Positions 51,280 to 59,893 are shown, counted from the first letter of the stretch. The stretch: DNA of 64,000 bases from GCA-2732755 sp965228265 (GCA_965228265.1 OZ245804.1:1054001-1118000), one strand, 5' to 3'. Notes: generated by a model not told the origin, from the sequence alone. A program made the numbers and translations.

Positions 51280-52764
51280 TTATTCGCCGCCGCCGCTGGA
51301 GCCGGAATCGCCACCAGAGCCGCCGCCCTCTGGGCTCGGAGATGAGCCCCCGCCCGAGCCCCCGCCCGAACCGCCTTTGCCCCGTCGGCGCCTGCGCCGG
51401 CGTTTCTTCTCGCCCGAAGCCGCGCCCTCCGCGCCTGAGGGGTCCTGCGATTCGGACGTGTGCCGCTTGGCCTCGCCTGAGGTGTTCTGGTTCTCACCCT
51501 GCTTGCTGCCCCCGCCGCTGCGCTTGCGACGCCTCCGCCCGATCGTGGGCTTGTTGGCATCGGCAGTGTCGGTCGAGGTTTGCGTGGCATCCGTCGCGCC
51601 GGACGTTGTCGACGCCGGACTCTCGCCGGTGGTCGACTTCTTCTTGCGCCGGCGCTTGCGCTTGGGTTTCGTCGGCGTCTCGGTCGCGTCGCCCTTGGGC
51701 TCGTCCGTCGATTCCTTGCGGTCGCGGCGTGGCTTGGTCTGCGTGCGATCCTGGCGCTCGGGCTTCTGGGCGGGCTTCGGCTGCTCGCCCGGCTTGGTGA
51801 GTTCCTCGACCGGCACCGCGACGTTGCGTGTGTCATCGAGCCGCACGAGCACGAGCTGCGTCAGGATCTGCGAGTCGATCACGATCCCGTCGCCGTGGGG
51901 CGTCCCGACACGCGTCTTGCGGTTGGGCAGGTTCTTCTTGAGCTCCGTGTACGTCTTGTCCTCGTACCGCAGGCAGCACATCAGCCGCCCGCACCGACCC
52001 GAGATCTTGAGCGGGTCGAGCGTCGCCTTCTGCGTCTTGGCGCTGCGCATGCTCACGGGCTTGAGCACCTTGAGGAAGTTCTTGCAGCAGCAGTACTGCC
52101 CGCACCGCTCGTAGTCGGCCGTTAGCCTCGCCTCGTCCCGCGCGCCCACCTGACGGAGCTCGACACGCGTGTCCGGGTACTCGTGCTTGAGCGCCGAAAG
52201 CAGCGGCCCGAACTCGACCCGCTCCTCAGACAGGAAGTACACCGTCAGCGTCTCGCCGCCCAGGATCTGCTCGGCATCGACGATCTTGACGTTCACGCCC
52301 GTCGAGTTCGAGAGCTCCTGCGCCCGCTTGCGGATCACCGCGTTCTGCTCGCTCAGCCGGCTCTGCAGCGCCATGTCCTCGGCCGTGGCGATCCGCAGCG
52401 CCCGCCCCTTGACGCCGTGCTTGTTGTGCCTCGAATCGAAGAACGGGTAGTCCGCGCCGCCCGAGTTCTCGATGTACTCGAGCATCTCCTTGCGCGTCAC
52501 GCTCTTGGAGCACCCCGCGTTCTCGCAGGTGGAGGTGAGCATCTCACCAAGCTCGGTGCCCCTGTGCGTGCGGACAACGATCTTCGACCCGCAGCCCGGC
52601 TTGGAGTCCCCGTCGTACGGGAACTCGCCGATCATCAGCATCGCGCCGAAGCGCACGACCATCGTCGTGGGCGCGCTCAGACGCTCGTACGCCTCGCGGT
52701 CCTCTTTCTCGCGCAGGTACTGCGCCAGATCCTCTTCGAATTGCGGCAAGGGAACAATGGGCAT
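51280..52764 (-). CDS. PSP1-domain (YaaT/RicT-like) protein with long basic tail
   Basis: A 494-residue protein. The PSP1 domain includes VVRFGAMLMIGEFPYDGD, DLRIATAEDMALQSRLSEQ, VYFLSEERVEFGPLLSALK, and the Cys cluster YERCGQYCCCKNFLKVLKPV with SGRCGRLMCCLRYEDKTYTE. In B. subtilis RicT these Cys bind [4Fe-4S] in the Y-complex that helps RNase Y and RNA processing. Two extra N-terminal Cys (TCENAGCSKS) are present. After about residue 320 the chain is low-complexity and very basic (RKRRRKKKSTTGE, EKKRRRRRRRGKGGSGGGSG), likely disordered RNA-binding. Operon with three small membrane proteins and lepB. Confidence 0.85.
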   Translation of the reverse strand: MPIVPLPQFEEDLAQYLREKEDREAYERLSAPTTMVVRFGAMLMIGEFPYDGDSKPGCGSKIVVRTHRGTELGEMLTSTCENAGCSKSVTRKEMLEYIENSGGADYPFFDSRHNKHGVKGRALRIATAEDMALQSRLSEQNAVIRKRAQELSNSTGVNVKIVDAEQILGGETLTVYFLSEERVEFGPLLSALKHEYPDTRVELRQVGARDEARLTADYERCGQYCCCKNFLKVLKPVSMRSAKTQKATLDPLKISGRCGRLMCCLRYEDKTYTELKKNLPNRKTRVGTPHGDGIVIDSQILTQLVLVRLDDTRNVAVPVEELTKPGEQPKPAQKPERQDRTQTKPRRDRKESTDEPKGDATETPTKPKRKRRRKKKSTTGESPASTTSGATDATQTSTDTADANKPTIGRRRRKRSGGGSKQGENQNTSGEAKRHTSESQDPSGAEGAASGEKKRRRRRRRGKGGSGGGSGGGSSPSPEGGGSGGDSGSSGGGE

Positions 52765-52778
52765 CGGTGGTGTCGGTC

Positions 52779-53099
52779 TTACCTTCCGCCCAGCTTGCTG
52801 CGGGCCGCGGCGAAGACGCCGTCGAGCTCTTCACGCGCCAGCAGCACCATCGAGCGCTGCTGATCGACCTTGTACACCATGAGCTGCTCGTTGCGGTTGT
52901 CGAGCACGAAGAGCAGCTCCTCGTTCCCGCCGTCGGTCGTCATGATGCTGTAATCGCCCACACTGGCGACCATTTCCGCCAGCGCCTGCTGCTCGAAGGG
53001 GGCGCTGGCGCCCCGACCGAGCTGGAGCACGACCAGAGCCGTCAGCGCGATGGCCGTCACCCAGAGCACATTCATGTTCAGTCCGCTCTCGCGCTTCAT
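52779..53099 (-). CDS. small membrane-anchored protein (paralogue of its neighbour)
   Basis: 106 residues. Single span (NVLWVTAIALTALVVLQLG), then a periplasmic domain of about 70 residues: SVGDYSIMTTDGGNEELLFV, LDNRNEQLMVYKVDQQRSMV, LLAREEL. The pattern 'G-Y-x-M ... VLD-x-x-NEQL-x-x-K' repeats in the gene upstream, so the two are probably tandem duplicates of a beta-propeller-blade-like domain. The ATG at 53099 has GAGGAG 6 bases upstream and overlaps the upstream stop (ATGA). Operon with PSP1 and lepB; role unknown. Confidence 0.6.
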   Translation of the reverse strand: MKRESGLNMNVLWVTAIALTALVVLQLGRGASAPFEQQALAEMVASVGDYSIMTTDGGNEELLFVLDNRNEQLMVYKVDQQRSMVLLAREELDGVFAAARSKLGGR

Positions 53100-53401
53100 C
53101 GCCCGCTCCTCTGCTGGGCGTCCTTGTTCAGGTCGCGGTAGCCGATCCCGTCGAGCACCTTGCGGCTCTCGTCCCACTTCACAGCGATGAGCTCCTGGTT
53201 CGCCGCGTCGAGGATGTACACAGCGTTGGCGCCGCCCCCACCCAGGTACTCACCCCCGACCATCGCGTAGTTGCCGCGGGCACGGGCCCCGGGCTGGGCG
53301 TGGGCGATCGAGACGATGCCGAGCACCACAAGGAGCACGGCGTTGAGCGCAACGAGAGGCCCGGTCACCGACCGAGCCCGCCTGGTCTGCGGTGTTTCCA
53401 T
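53096..53401 (-). CDS. small membrane-anchored protein (paralogue of its neighbour)
   Basis: About 101 residues. Single span (SVTGPLVALNAVLLVVLGIV, SIAHAQ, possibly a cleaved signal), then GNYAMVGGEYLGGGGANAVY, ILDAANQELIAVKWDESRKV and LDGIGYRDL. It shares the 'GxY-M...LD-x-NQEL-x-x-K' pattern with the next gene. Start at 53401 supported by GGAG 8 bases upstream; ATGs/TTGs further up are possible. Its TGA overlaps the following ATG. Part of the HYExAFE-PSP1-lepB operon. Confidence 0.58.
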   Translation of the reverse strand: METPQTRRARSVTGPLVALNAVLLVVLGIVSIAHAQPGARARGNYAMVGGEYLGGGGANAVYILDAANQELIAVKWDESRKVLDGIGYRDLNKDAQQRSGR

Positions 53402-53443
53402 GTCATTGACTCCGTCGGCCATCCGGCCGCGCTTGTGGACCAA

Positions 53444-53713
53444 TCAGTCCTGGTGCCCACGCTTGGAGGGGATCGCGTTGGCGCCGATCAGCAGCCCGCC
53501 GATCACGATCACCGTCAGGTACATGCGGTACTTCGGGGGCTTGGCCGTCGTCGTCGAACTCGGCGGACGCAGGATCGCCGGGGCCTGATTCTGGCCCGCC
53601 TGCTGAGCCGAGACCGAACCCGATGCCAGCGCCGAAACCGTCAGCGCCGCCCCGATCACCACGGGCGTCACGAGCCGACCGAACGAATTGCCACGCTGTG
53701 TGCCCTTGTTCAT
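53444..53713 (-). CDS. small two-span membrane protein
   Basis: 89 residues. N-terminal span or signal (LVTPVVIGAALTVSALASGS), a Pro/Thr-rich linker (ILRPPSSTTTAKPPKYRM), then a second span (YLTVIVIGGLLIGANAIPSK) and a short basic tail. No family recognised. It is the second gene of the operon, 9 bases after the HYExAFE gene, and precedes the two paralogous small proteins. It may act with them in the envelope. Confidence 0.55.
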   Translation of the reverse strand: MNKGTQRGNSFGRLVTPVVIGAALTVSALASGSVSAQQAGQNQAPAILRPPSSTTTAKPPKYRMYLTVIVIGGLLIGANAIPSKRGHQD

Positions 53714-53722
53714 GCCCCGATG

Positions 53723-54340
53723 CTACCGGGCGGCAAGGGTCGGGGCAAAGCGCGTTCCCTCAAGCTCGTCAGCCAATGTGGGCCGGAACTCCTCGCTCGG
53801 GCTCGCCGAAAGGGGCGAGCTGATCCGCTCGTACGCCGCCGTGGGCACGTTCACCGTCCGCCAACGCCTGCTCCTGGGCACCATCGCCCGCTTGTAGGGC
53901 TCCAGAAGCACCGAACGCACAGCGTACCAACGCCCCCGATGCTCGAAGATCTCCTGAAACAGCGCATCGGCCGGCTGGTCCTCGCACCAGTAGATGAACA
54001 CGAACGCCGCCCGGAACCCCTCCCCGAAGAGCTGCTCCCATCGGCCAAGTGCCTCCACGTCGTCCTCGGTCACCCACGACTCGAGCCGACCGGGCGAGCC
54101 CGCCTTCACCTTGCGTCCCTTGACGTCCACCAGCAGATTCGTCGGCTCGCCGTAGATCACGAAATCGAACGACTTGAGCACCACCCGCCGACCCGTCTCG
54201 CTCGCCGGGTCCGCGACCGAAAGGTCCGCATCGGGCGGCAAGAGCGTCCGCCGGGCCTCGTTCACCGAGATATACGGGATCCGCCTCGCACGCAGATGCG
54301 CCTCGAGGGCCTGCTCATAATGATGCCGGCTCTGACCCAT
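53723..54340 (-). CDS. HYExAFE-type protein with PD-(D/E)XK nuclease-like core
   Basis: A 205-residue protein starting MGQSRHHYEQALEAHLRARR, close to the HYExAFE signature of a planctomycete family. The core SFDFVIYGEPTNLLVDVKGR has the D...(D)VK spacing of PD-(D/E)XK nucleases, with a preceding helix Glu and the ordered GRLESWVTEDDVEALGRWEQ helix. FIYWCEDQPADALFQEIFEH follows. Nuclease-fold assignment is by motif only, and catalysis is unproven. First gene of the six-gene operon ending in lepB. Cytoplasmic. Confidence 0.68.
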   Translation of the reverse strand: MGQSRHHYEQALEAHLRARRIPYISVNEARRTLLPPDADLSVADPASETGRRVVLKSFDFVIYGEPTNLLVDVKGRKVKAGSPGRLESWVTEDDVEALGRWEQLFGEGFRAAFVFIYWCEDQPADALFQEIFEHRGRWYAVRSVLLEPYKRAMVPRSRRWRTVNVPTAAYERISSPLSASPSEEFRPTLADELEGTRFAPTLAAR

Positions 54341-54447
54341 GTTCGGAGTTTACCAGATACCCAGGTCCCAGTGAGCCAGTTCCCTGAGAGCCAGATTCCA
54401 GATTGGCAGATCGCCAGACGAGCCGCTCGCCGCCATTTGGCCATCTG

Positions 54448-55512
54448 CTATCTGGGCGTGTCCTGATCGCGTGCCAGGCGATCCAGGATGATCTCGATCG
54501 CCGGGGGCTCGGCATTCCCCCGAATAGGGCATGGCACCCGGGTGATCATCGAGCGGTGCAGCGCCCGCACCGGCACCACGTCCGTCGTCCACGCGCTCCG
54601 GCTCGAGTCCGCGTCCACCACGCCGTCACCGATCAGGTCCACCGCCTCGCCCATCCACCTGCTCGTCCACACACTGAAATCCTGCACCGCCTGTCGCGCT
54701 TCGGGGTCCGTCGAGACCATGTCCGGCGCGTGCTCCAGAATCGCCCGGCTGACCGCCTCTGCCTCCGGCTTGGGCACGTCGGCCACGATCGCCGTGATCG
54801 CCACGTGCTCCGGGCGGGGCCTCCGGTGCAGCTCCGTCAGAAACTCAGAACCGGGCATCAGGTCACGCCCCGCCTGGCCCTGGCCGTCATCGGACATCTC
54901 TTCAAGGTCCGACTCGTCGAGCTTGCCGTCCTGCACCGCGCGGAAGGCGTGCTCGCGCAGCTCAGCGACAAACCGCATCGGTGCCAGCAGCGACCCGCCC
55001 ATGGGCGTCCCGAGCGTGATGACCCGCCTGACCTCTGGCCACGCGCTGCGATCGAACCCCTCGCGCGTCAGCGCATCGAGTGTCACCAGACCGCCCATCG
55101 AGTGCGCCACGATCCAGACCTCATTGGCGCCCTTCTCCCCCAGTTCCGCCAGCGCCTCATCGAACTGCTCCGCCGAGTAGGCGATCGCCTGGTCGTTGGG
55201 GTACTCGAATCGGATCGTCGTCCACTGACGTTCAGCAAGCTCGGGCGCCAGCGCGTCCCAGACGGTGCCCGGCTCATCGAGGCCGTGCACGAGCAGCACG
55301 ACGCGCTCCTCGTCGATCGCTGCGCGCTCGATCGGGGTCCACGCCTTGTCGGGCGCGGGCTCTTCCGGGTCGAACCATTGCATGTGCGCCGGGGCTGCGG
55401 GCTGGTGCTGCTCATCGATCCCGCGGGCCGCGTGGAGCGGGACGAGCCAGGTCAGGGCGACCGCGCTCAGCAGGAGGCCGGCGACCCGTGATCTGAACTG
55501 CCCGGCTCGCAT
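54448..55512 (-). CDS. secreted alpha/beta hydrolase (lipase/PGAP1-like)
   Basis: A 354-residue exported protein. Signal peptide SRVAGLLLSAVALTWLVPLH then AARG. Then VVLLVHGLDEPGTVWDALAP (oxyanion HG), the nucleophile elbow EVWIVAHSMGGLVTLDALTR (Ser in AHSMGG), RRVITLGTPMGGSLLAP, DGVVDADSSR (acid) and ALHRSMITRVP (His). All triad elements are present. It follows the MCE gene on the same strand, 26 bases apart, which suggests a role in lipid turnover linked to the Mla-type system. The preceding 107-base stretch to 54341 has only imperfect short repeats. Confidence 0.82.
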   Translation of the reverse strand: MRAGQFRSRVAGLLLSAVALTWLVPLHAARGIDEQHQPAAPAHMQWFDPEEPAPDKAWTPIERAAIDEERVVLLVHGLDEPGTVWDALAPELAERQWTTIRFEYPNDQAIAYSAEQFDEALAELGEKGANEVWIVAHSMGGLVTLDALTREGFDRSAWPEVRRVITLGTPMGGSLLAPMRFVAELREHAFRAVQDGKLDESDLEEMSDDGQGQAGRDLMPGSEFLTELHRRPRPEHVAITAIVADVPKPEAEAVSRAILEHAPDMVSTDPEARQAVQDFSVWTSRWMGEAVDLIGDGVVDADSSRSAWTTDVVPVRALHRSMITRVPCPIRGNAEPPAIEIILDRLARDQDTPR

Positions 55513-55538
55513 GATCGGCTCCGACGCCCCGGAAGGCC

Positions 55539-56729
55539 CTACTCGAACATGGCCTCCAGCAGGCCCGCTTCCGCTTGTTTGTAGCGGGCCATCGCGGATT
55601 TCAGCTCCTCGGTCAGCGCCCGGATCTCGTCCTCGTCCGCCCCGCCGGGCCTGGCCAGGATCGCCTCGAGCGAAGCGCCCGCGTCCTGCAGGTCGCTGGC
55701 AGCCGTCGCGTAGACACGGGCCGCGTCATAGAAGAGCTCCTCGCGGAGTTCCTTCGTGTCCGGGCGGGCCAGAAGCTTCCACGGGTTGCGCCGGATCTCG
55801 ATCGTCGCCAGGCGGAGCTGGTCGCTGGCGAGCCTCGCGTTGGCGAGCGTCCGCAGGATGCCCGGCTTCTGCTGCGTGAGCAGGTCGGAGGCCTCGTCGG
55901 CGACGTCGGCCAGGTTCTCCGCCGCCTCGCCCGCGCGCTCGAGCGCTGCCAGCGCCGCATCCGAGTGCTCGCCCTCGAACCGGGCCATCGTGCGCTGCGC
56001 CGAGCTGAGTGTGTCGTCGATCCTGGGACGGTTCACACGCAGCAGCTCGCGCGACTCATCGACCAGGCTCCTAAAGTCGTTGATCATCGCGTCCGCGTTG
56101 GCGCGGACCTCGCCCGCCTTGAGCTCGGCCAGCTCGCTGCTGAACGTCTTGAAGTCGGCCATCAGCACATCGATGTCGGACTCGAGACGCGTCGTGATCC
56201 CGTCGGTTCGCGCGACGATGTCCGTCGTGTTGGAGAGGATGTCCTTGAGCTGCTGGACCTGCTCGGCCCCGAAGCCCGCAGCCGTCAGGAACGCAGGCAG
56301 CGCCAGGTTCGCCATCACCACCGAGCCCGGCTCGAGCCGACCCGCCGAGGTCGTCCCCGCGTCCACGATGTTGAGCGACGCCCCAAGCCCGACCAGCGGA
56401 CGCTCGAGCACGAACATCACATCGCGGTAGAGCGTGTGCTCCGAATCCACCCGCACACCAACATCGACACCCTGCGGCACGCCCTCTTCGAGCGCAAAGT
56501 CAATCTTCGTCACCCGCCCCACGGGCTGGCCGCCCATCAGAACCGTGGCGCCCTCCGTCAGGCCGCCCGTCCCCTGACGCAGATTGAACCGCACCGTGTA
56601 CGACTCCGTCGGCGTCAGCCTCTCGATCGAGCCCGAGATGATCGCGCTGATCACAATGAATCCGACCAACCCGAATATCAGCAGCGAGCCCGCCACGAGA
56701 CTCGCCTTGGATCGGTTGTGCCTGGCCAT
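55539..56729 (-). CDS. MCE-domain lipid transport protein (MlaD-like)
   Basis: A 396-residue protein with one N-terminal anchor (LLIFGLVGFIVISAIISGSI). The MCE domain is at about 40-135: YTVRFNLRQGTGGLTEGATV, LMGGQPVGRVTKIDF, LERPLVGLGASLNIVD. A long helical tail follows (about 150-390), probably a coiled-coil bridge. In Mla systems MlaD hexamers carry phospholipids across the periplasm. It lies 27 bases downstream of an MlaF-like ATPase. No permease (MlaE) is seen between or beside them. Confidence 0.85.
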   Translation of the reverse strand: MARHNRSKASLVAGSLLIFGLVGFIVISAIISGSIERLTPTESYTVRFNLRQGTGGLTEGATVLMGGQPVGRVTKIDFALEEGVPQGVDVGVRVDSEHTLYRDVMFVLERPLVGLGASLNIVDAGTTSAGRLEPGSVVMANLALPAFLTAAGFGAEQVQQLKDILSNTTDIVARTDGITTRLESDIDVLMADFKTFSSELAELKAGEVRANADAMINDFRSLVDESRELLRVNRPRIDDTLSSAQRTMARFEGEHSDAALAALERAGEAAENLADVADEASDLLTQQKPGILRTLANARLASDQLRLATIEIRRNPWKLLARPDTKELREELFYDAARVYATAASDLQDAGASLEAILARPGGADEDEIRALTEELKSAMARYKQAEAGLLEAMFE

Positions 56730-56756
56730 CTCGGCTTCCCCCCGGACTCGCAGAGT

Positions 56757-57662
56757 TTACAGATCCCGCGACGACATCACGCTCGGCGTCGTCTCGCGGG
56801 GCATCGGCATTCCGAGCAGATCCTCGGCATAGTTCGTCGCCGCCTTGCGGTCCGTGATCGGGCCCTCGGCATCACCACGCAGGAACTGCCGGATCAGACG
56901 CTCCGTCTCCGAGAGCCCCGCGGCCTCCTGTGCCGACGTGTCCCGCACACGCTCGAACCACGCCCGCTCCTCAACGATCAGCATCTCGCCCTTGTCGAGC
57001 ATCGCCATCCGGTCCGCGATCGCAAACGCCGAGTCCATCTCGTGCGTGATCACGATGCTCGTCACGCCCAGCTTCTTCGACAGATCGATGATCAGCCGGT
57101 CGATCTCCGCGCTCGTCACCGGGTCGAGCCCCGCGCTCGGCTCGTCGTAAAACAGAATCTGCGGGTCCAGCGCCAGCGCCCTTGCCAGCCCGGCCCGCTT
57201 CTTCATGCCACCCGAGATCTCCGCCGGGTACTTGTCCGCATGCTCGCGCAGACCCACCAGCTCGAGCTTGATCTTCACCTGGATGTCGATGATCTCGCGG
57301 TCGAGGTCCGTGTGCTCGATCAGCGGCAGCGCCACGTTCTCGGCCAGCGTCATCGAGTTGAAGAGCGCCCCGGACTGGAACAGCACCCCGATCTTGAGAC
57401 GCATCGCGTTCAGGTCGTCCTCGCACGCCCCGCAGATGTTCGTGCCCAGGATCTGGATCGAGCCCGAGTCGGCCTCGATGGACCCGATCATCAGGCGCAG
57501 CGTCGTGCTCTTGCCCGAGCCCGAACCGCCCATGACGACCATCGTCTCGCCGCGCTGGATATCGAGCGTGAGCCCGTCGATCACGCGCTTGCCGTCGAAC
57601 GACTTGACGACGTCCTTGAGCGAGATGATCGGCGCTTCGGGCTGGTTGCCGTCGTCAGCCAT
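56757..57662 (-). CDS. ABC transporter ATPase, MlaF-like
   Basis: A 301-residue ATP-binding subunit. Walker A MGGSGSGKSTTLRLM (about residues 39-53), Q-loop near GVLFQSGALFNSMTLAENV, signature SGGMKKRAGLARALALDP, Walker B ILFYDEPSAGLDP, His switch VITHEMDSAF. The SGGM-KKRAGLARAL form and GALFNSMTLAENVALPL are typical of MlaF/Ttg2A. It powers lipid movement via an MCE protein. Start ATG at 57662, 6 bases after the DUF4190 gene. The expected MlaE permease is absent from the window. Confidence 0.9.
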   Translation of the reverse strand: MADDGNQPEAPIISLKDVVKSFDGKRVIDGLTLDIQRGETMVVMGGSGSGKSTTLRLMIGSIEADSGSIQILGTNICGACEDDLNAMRLKIGVLFQSGALFNSMTLAENVALPLIEHTDLDREIIDIQVKIKLELVGLREHADKYPAEISGGMKKRAGLARALALDPQILFYDEPSAGLDPVTSAEIDRLIIDLSKKLGVTSIVITHEMDSAFAIADRMAMLDKGEMLIVEERAWFERVRDTSAQEAAGLSETERLIRQFLRGDAEGPITDRKAATNYAEDLLGMPMPRETTPSVMSSRDL

Positions 57663-57668
57663 TCAGGA

Positions 57669-58514
57669 TCAGCCGCCCGTGTCCGAGGGCACTTCCTCTT
57701 CAACCGTTTCGCCGGCGTCCCCGGCCTCGCCAGCCTCGTCACCGGCTTGGCCGTCCACCGCACCATCGCCGGGCGTTGCGGCGGGCGTACCCGTCCGGGC
57801 TGCGCGCAGCTCATCCGGATCCACGATCCAGGCCACAGAGTTGTCCTGCGCCTGCACACCGATGTTGATGATCGCCGGCTTCCGGCCCGCATCATCGAGC
57901 TGCCCGCCCTGGTCGAGGATCACCCAGACAATCCGCACGCCGTTGTCGAACCGTCCCGGCAGCGGGATCGGGTCGCCATAAGGAATGCGCGAGTTGTCGG
58001 GCTGCTGACCCGCCTTCCCGAGCGACATGAAGTCCTGGAAGACCTGAACGAACCCGCTCGGCCAGCCCTGGATGCTGCCCGCGTCGGCCTCGTACTCGGC
58101 CTTGAACGCCGCGAGCCGCTCGTCCGTCGCCAGAGGCCTGGCCGCGTTGACAAGCTGCCCGCGAGCCGCGTCGTACGAGCCCGCGTCCACATCGCTGATG
58201 ACCTGACCGAAGCTGATGTACTGGCTGGCGCCCTTCTGGGCCGCGATCGCGATGCCGAACCAGATCAGCGAAACCACAACACCCACCGCGATGCCCGCGA
58301 TCGCCAGCCCCGTGCCCTTGACCCGGCCCTTCGAGGCCGAGATCCCCAGGAGCGCGAACACGCCCAGCAGCGAGCCGATCGCGCTCAATCCCGGGATGAA
58401 GCAGATCAGGCTGCAGACCAGCGAGAGGATCGCCAGCACACTCGTGCGAGGTGGGCCGGCGTCGGCGTAGTGCTCATTGAAGTCCGCGGAGGAGGCGTAT
58501 GGGTCGTTTGTCAT
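57669..58514 (-). CDS. DUF4190-like membrane protein with acidic tail
   Basis: A 281-residue protein. Two spans near the N-terminus (SVLAILSLVCSLICFIPGLS, GLAIAGIAVGVVVSLIWFGI) separated by GVFALLGISASKGRVKGTGL, a DUF4190 pattern. A globular region of about 130 residues follows (IQGWPSGFVQVFQDFMSLGK). The C-terminus is Gly/Asp/Glu-rich (GQAGDEAGEAGDAGETVEEE). First gene of the DUF4190-MlaF-MlaD-hydrolase operon. Function unknown; its hydrophobic N-terminus does not look like a MlaE permease. Confidence 0.65.
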   Translation of the reverse strand: MTNDPYASSADFNEHYADAGPPRTSVLAILSLVCSLICFIPGLSAIGSLLGVFALLGISASKGRVKGTGLAIAGIAVGVVVSLIWFGIAIAAQKGASQYISFGQVISDVDAGSYDAARGQLVNAARPLATDERLAAFKAEYEADAGSIQGWPSGFVQVFQDFMSLGKAGQQPDNSRIPYGDPIPLPGRFDNGVRIVWVILDQGGQLDDAGRKPAIINIGVQAQDNSVAWIVDPDELRAARTGTPAATPGDGAVDGQAGDEAGEAGDAGETVEEEVPSDTGG

Positions 58515-58591
58515 GTCCCAAGGCTATCGGCGGTTTCCCTGAGAGGCCAGCACCCACGATTCCGTGGTATGCAATGCCGCAAGCTCAGATG

Positions 58592-58671
58592 ACGAGCCCG
58601 AAGCGCGAGCGAGGGAAAACGAGAGTGTTCTGGTCAAGGCCCAAACCACCTCGCTTGCGCTTCGGGCTCGT
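58592..58671. repeat. long inverted repeat in the gap before the cysteine desulfurase end
   Basis: Arms of 23 bases (58592-58614 and 58649-58671) with one mismatch and a 34-base loop; arm core GAGCCCGAAGCG...GAGG. I recall this motif as a frequent planctomycete intergenic repeat (recollection, unchecked). It fills most of the 162-base gap and may also serve as a terminator for the desulfurase gene. Confidence 0.8.
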
Positions 58672-58676
58672 CAAAT

Positions 58677-59882
58677 TCAGACCGGGACCGCGCCCGAGAG
58701 CTGCCTCACGCACGTCGCCACCATCTGGGCCGCTTCTTCCAGACACCCAGGATCGGTGTCTCGGCAGAGGCTGAACCGGATCGAGCCGTGCGCCAATTCC
58801 TCGGGGATGCCCATCGCCAGCAGCACGGGCGAGGGCTCCAGGCTCCCGCTCGAGCACGCCGAGCCGGCCGACGCGCAGAGCCCGCGTTCCGAGAGCATCA
58901 GCAGCAGCACCTCGGCCTCGAGCCGCGGGAAGGCGATGCTCGTCGTGTTCCAGACCCTGTGAGCCGGGTCGGCGGGCTTGTTGACGACCGAGCCGGGCAC
59001 GAGCTCGAGCACGCGCGCCTCGAACCGGTCGCGGTGGGCAGCCATCTCCTGCATCTTTCGGGGATCACTCAGGAACTCGAGCGCCTCCTCGGCGGCCGCT
59101 GCCATCCCGAGGATGCCGGGGACGTTCTCGGTGCCGCCGCGCCTGCCCAGTTCCTGCGTGCCGGGCGAACTCGGGGCGAATTTGGTCCCGGGTCTGATCC
59201 AGAGCGCCCCGATGCCCTTGGGCCCGTGGAATTTGTGCGCCGAAAAGCTGAGCATGTCGATCCACTGCCCGCAGTCGTTGTCGTGGGCGGGGCCCAGATC
59301 CTGCTCGTTGCCCGTGCCGACGTTGGTGGGCATCTTGCCGACCCACTGCACGCCGTCGACGTGGAACGTCACGCCCCTCTCCCGGCAGATGCGCCCAAGC
59401 TCGGCGACCGGGTGGATCACGCCCGTCTCGTTGTTGGCCCACTGCACACTGACCAGGATCGTGCGCTCGTCGATGAGCTTTTCGAGCCCGCTCGCGTCGA
59501 TGCGTCCGCCGGGTGTCGTCGGCAGCCAGCGCGTCTCGACACCCATGCGCTCGCCGACCTGCTTTGAGAGATAGCGCACCGCCGGGTGCTCGACCTGCGT
59601 GGTGATGATGTTGGGGTTCTCGACCTCGCGGTGCGTGACGACCGCGCCGTTCATCGCGGTGTGGATCGAGCACGTGCCGCAGCCGCAGAAGACAAGCTCC
59701 TTGGGCTGGGCGTTGATGAGCTTTGCGATCGAGGCCCGTCCGAGTTCGACGGCTCGCCTGACGGCCTGCCCCGCGCGGTACATGCTCGAGGGGTTGTGCC
59801 AGAGCTCGTCGACCGCTTTGAGCATCGCGTCCCGGGCCTTGGCCGAGGGCATGGTCGTGGCGTTGTTGTCGAGGTAGATCAT
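58677..59882 (-). CDS. cysteine desulfurase (IscS/NifS-like)
   Basis: PLP enzyme releasing sulfur from cysteine for Fe-S clusters and tRNA thiolation. The 401-residue chain has IYLDNNATTMPSAKARDAML, NPSSMYRAGQAVR, ANNETGVIHPVAELG, VDGVQWVGKMP, PLP-Lys in SFSAHKFHGPKGIGALWIRP, RRGGTENVPGILGMA, and the catalytic Cys loop SAGSACSSGSLEPSPVLLAM with GSIRFSLCRDT. All key residues are present. No IscU or IscR is adjacent, so the sulfur acceptor is not visible. A TetR gene lies 11 bases upstream on the same strand. Confidence 0.93.
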   Translation of the reverse strand: MIYLDNNATTMPSAKARDAMLKAVDELWHNPSSMYRAGQAVRRAVELGRASIAKLINAQPKELVFCGCGTCSIHTAMNGAVVTHREVENPNIITTQVEHPAVRYLSKQVGERMGVETRWLPTTPGGRIDASGLEKLIDERTILVSVQWANNETGVIHPVAELGRICRERGVTFHVDGVQWVGKMPTNVGTGNEQDLGPAHDNDCGQWIDMLSFSAHKFHGPKGIGALWIRPGTKFAPSSPGTQELGRRGGTENVPGILGMAAAAEEALEFLSDPRKMQEMAAHRDRFEARVLELVPGSVVNKPADPAHRVWNTTSIAFPRLEAEVLLLMLSERGLCASAGSACSSGSLEPSPVLLAMGIPEELAHGSIRFSLCRDTDPGCLEEAAQMVATCVRQLSGAVPV

Positions 59883-59893
59883 CGCCCCAATTG

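Noticed and set aside
54341..54447. Short imperfect repeats of CCAGAT in the gap before the hydrolase end
   Set aside because: No symmetric arms with regular spacing and no unit longer than six bases; not a CRISPR or terminator.
55575..58592. A 1005-codon open frame on the + strand opposite the MCE/ABC/DUF4190 genes
   Set aside because: Arg/His/Asp-rich translation with no motifs, exactly antisense to three well-supported genes. A typical product of high-GC third positions.
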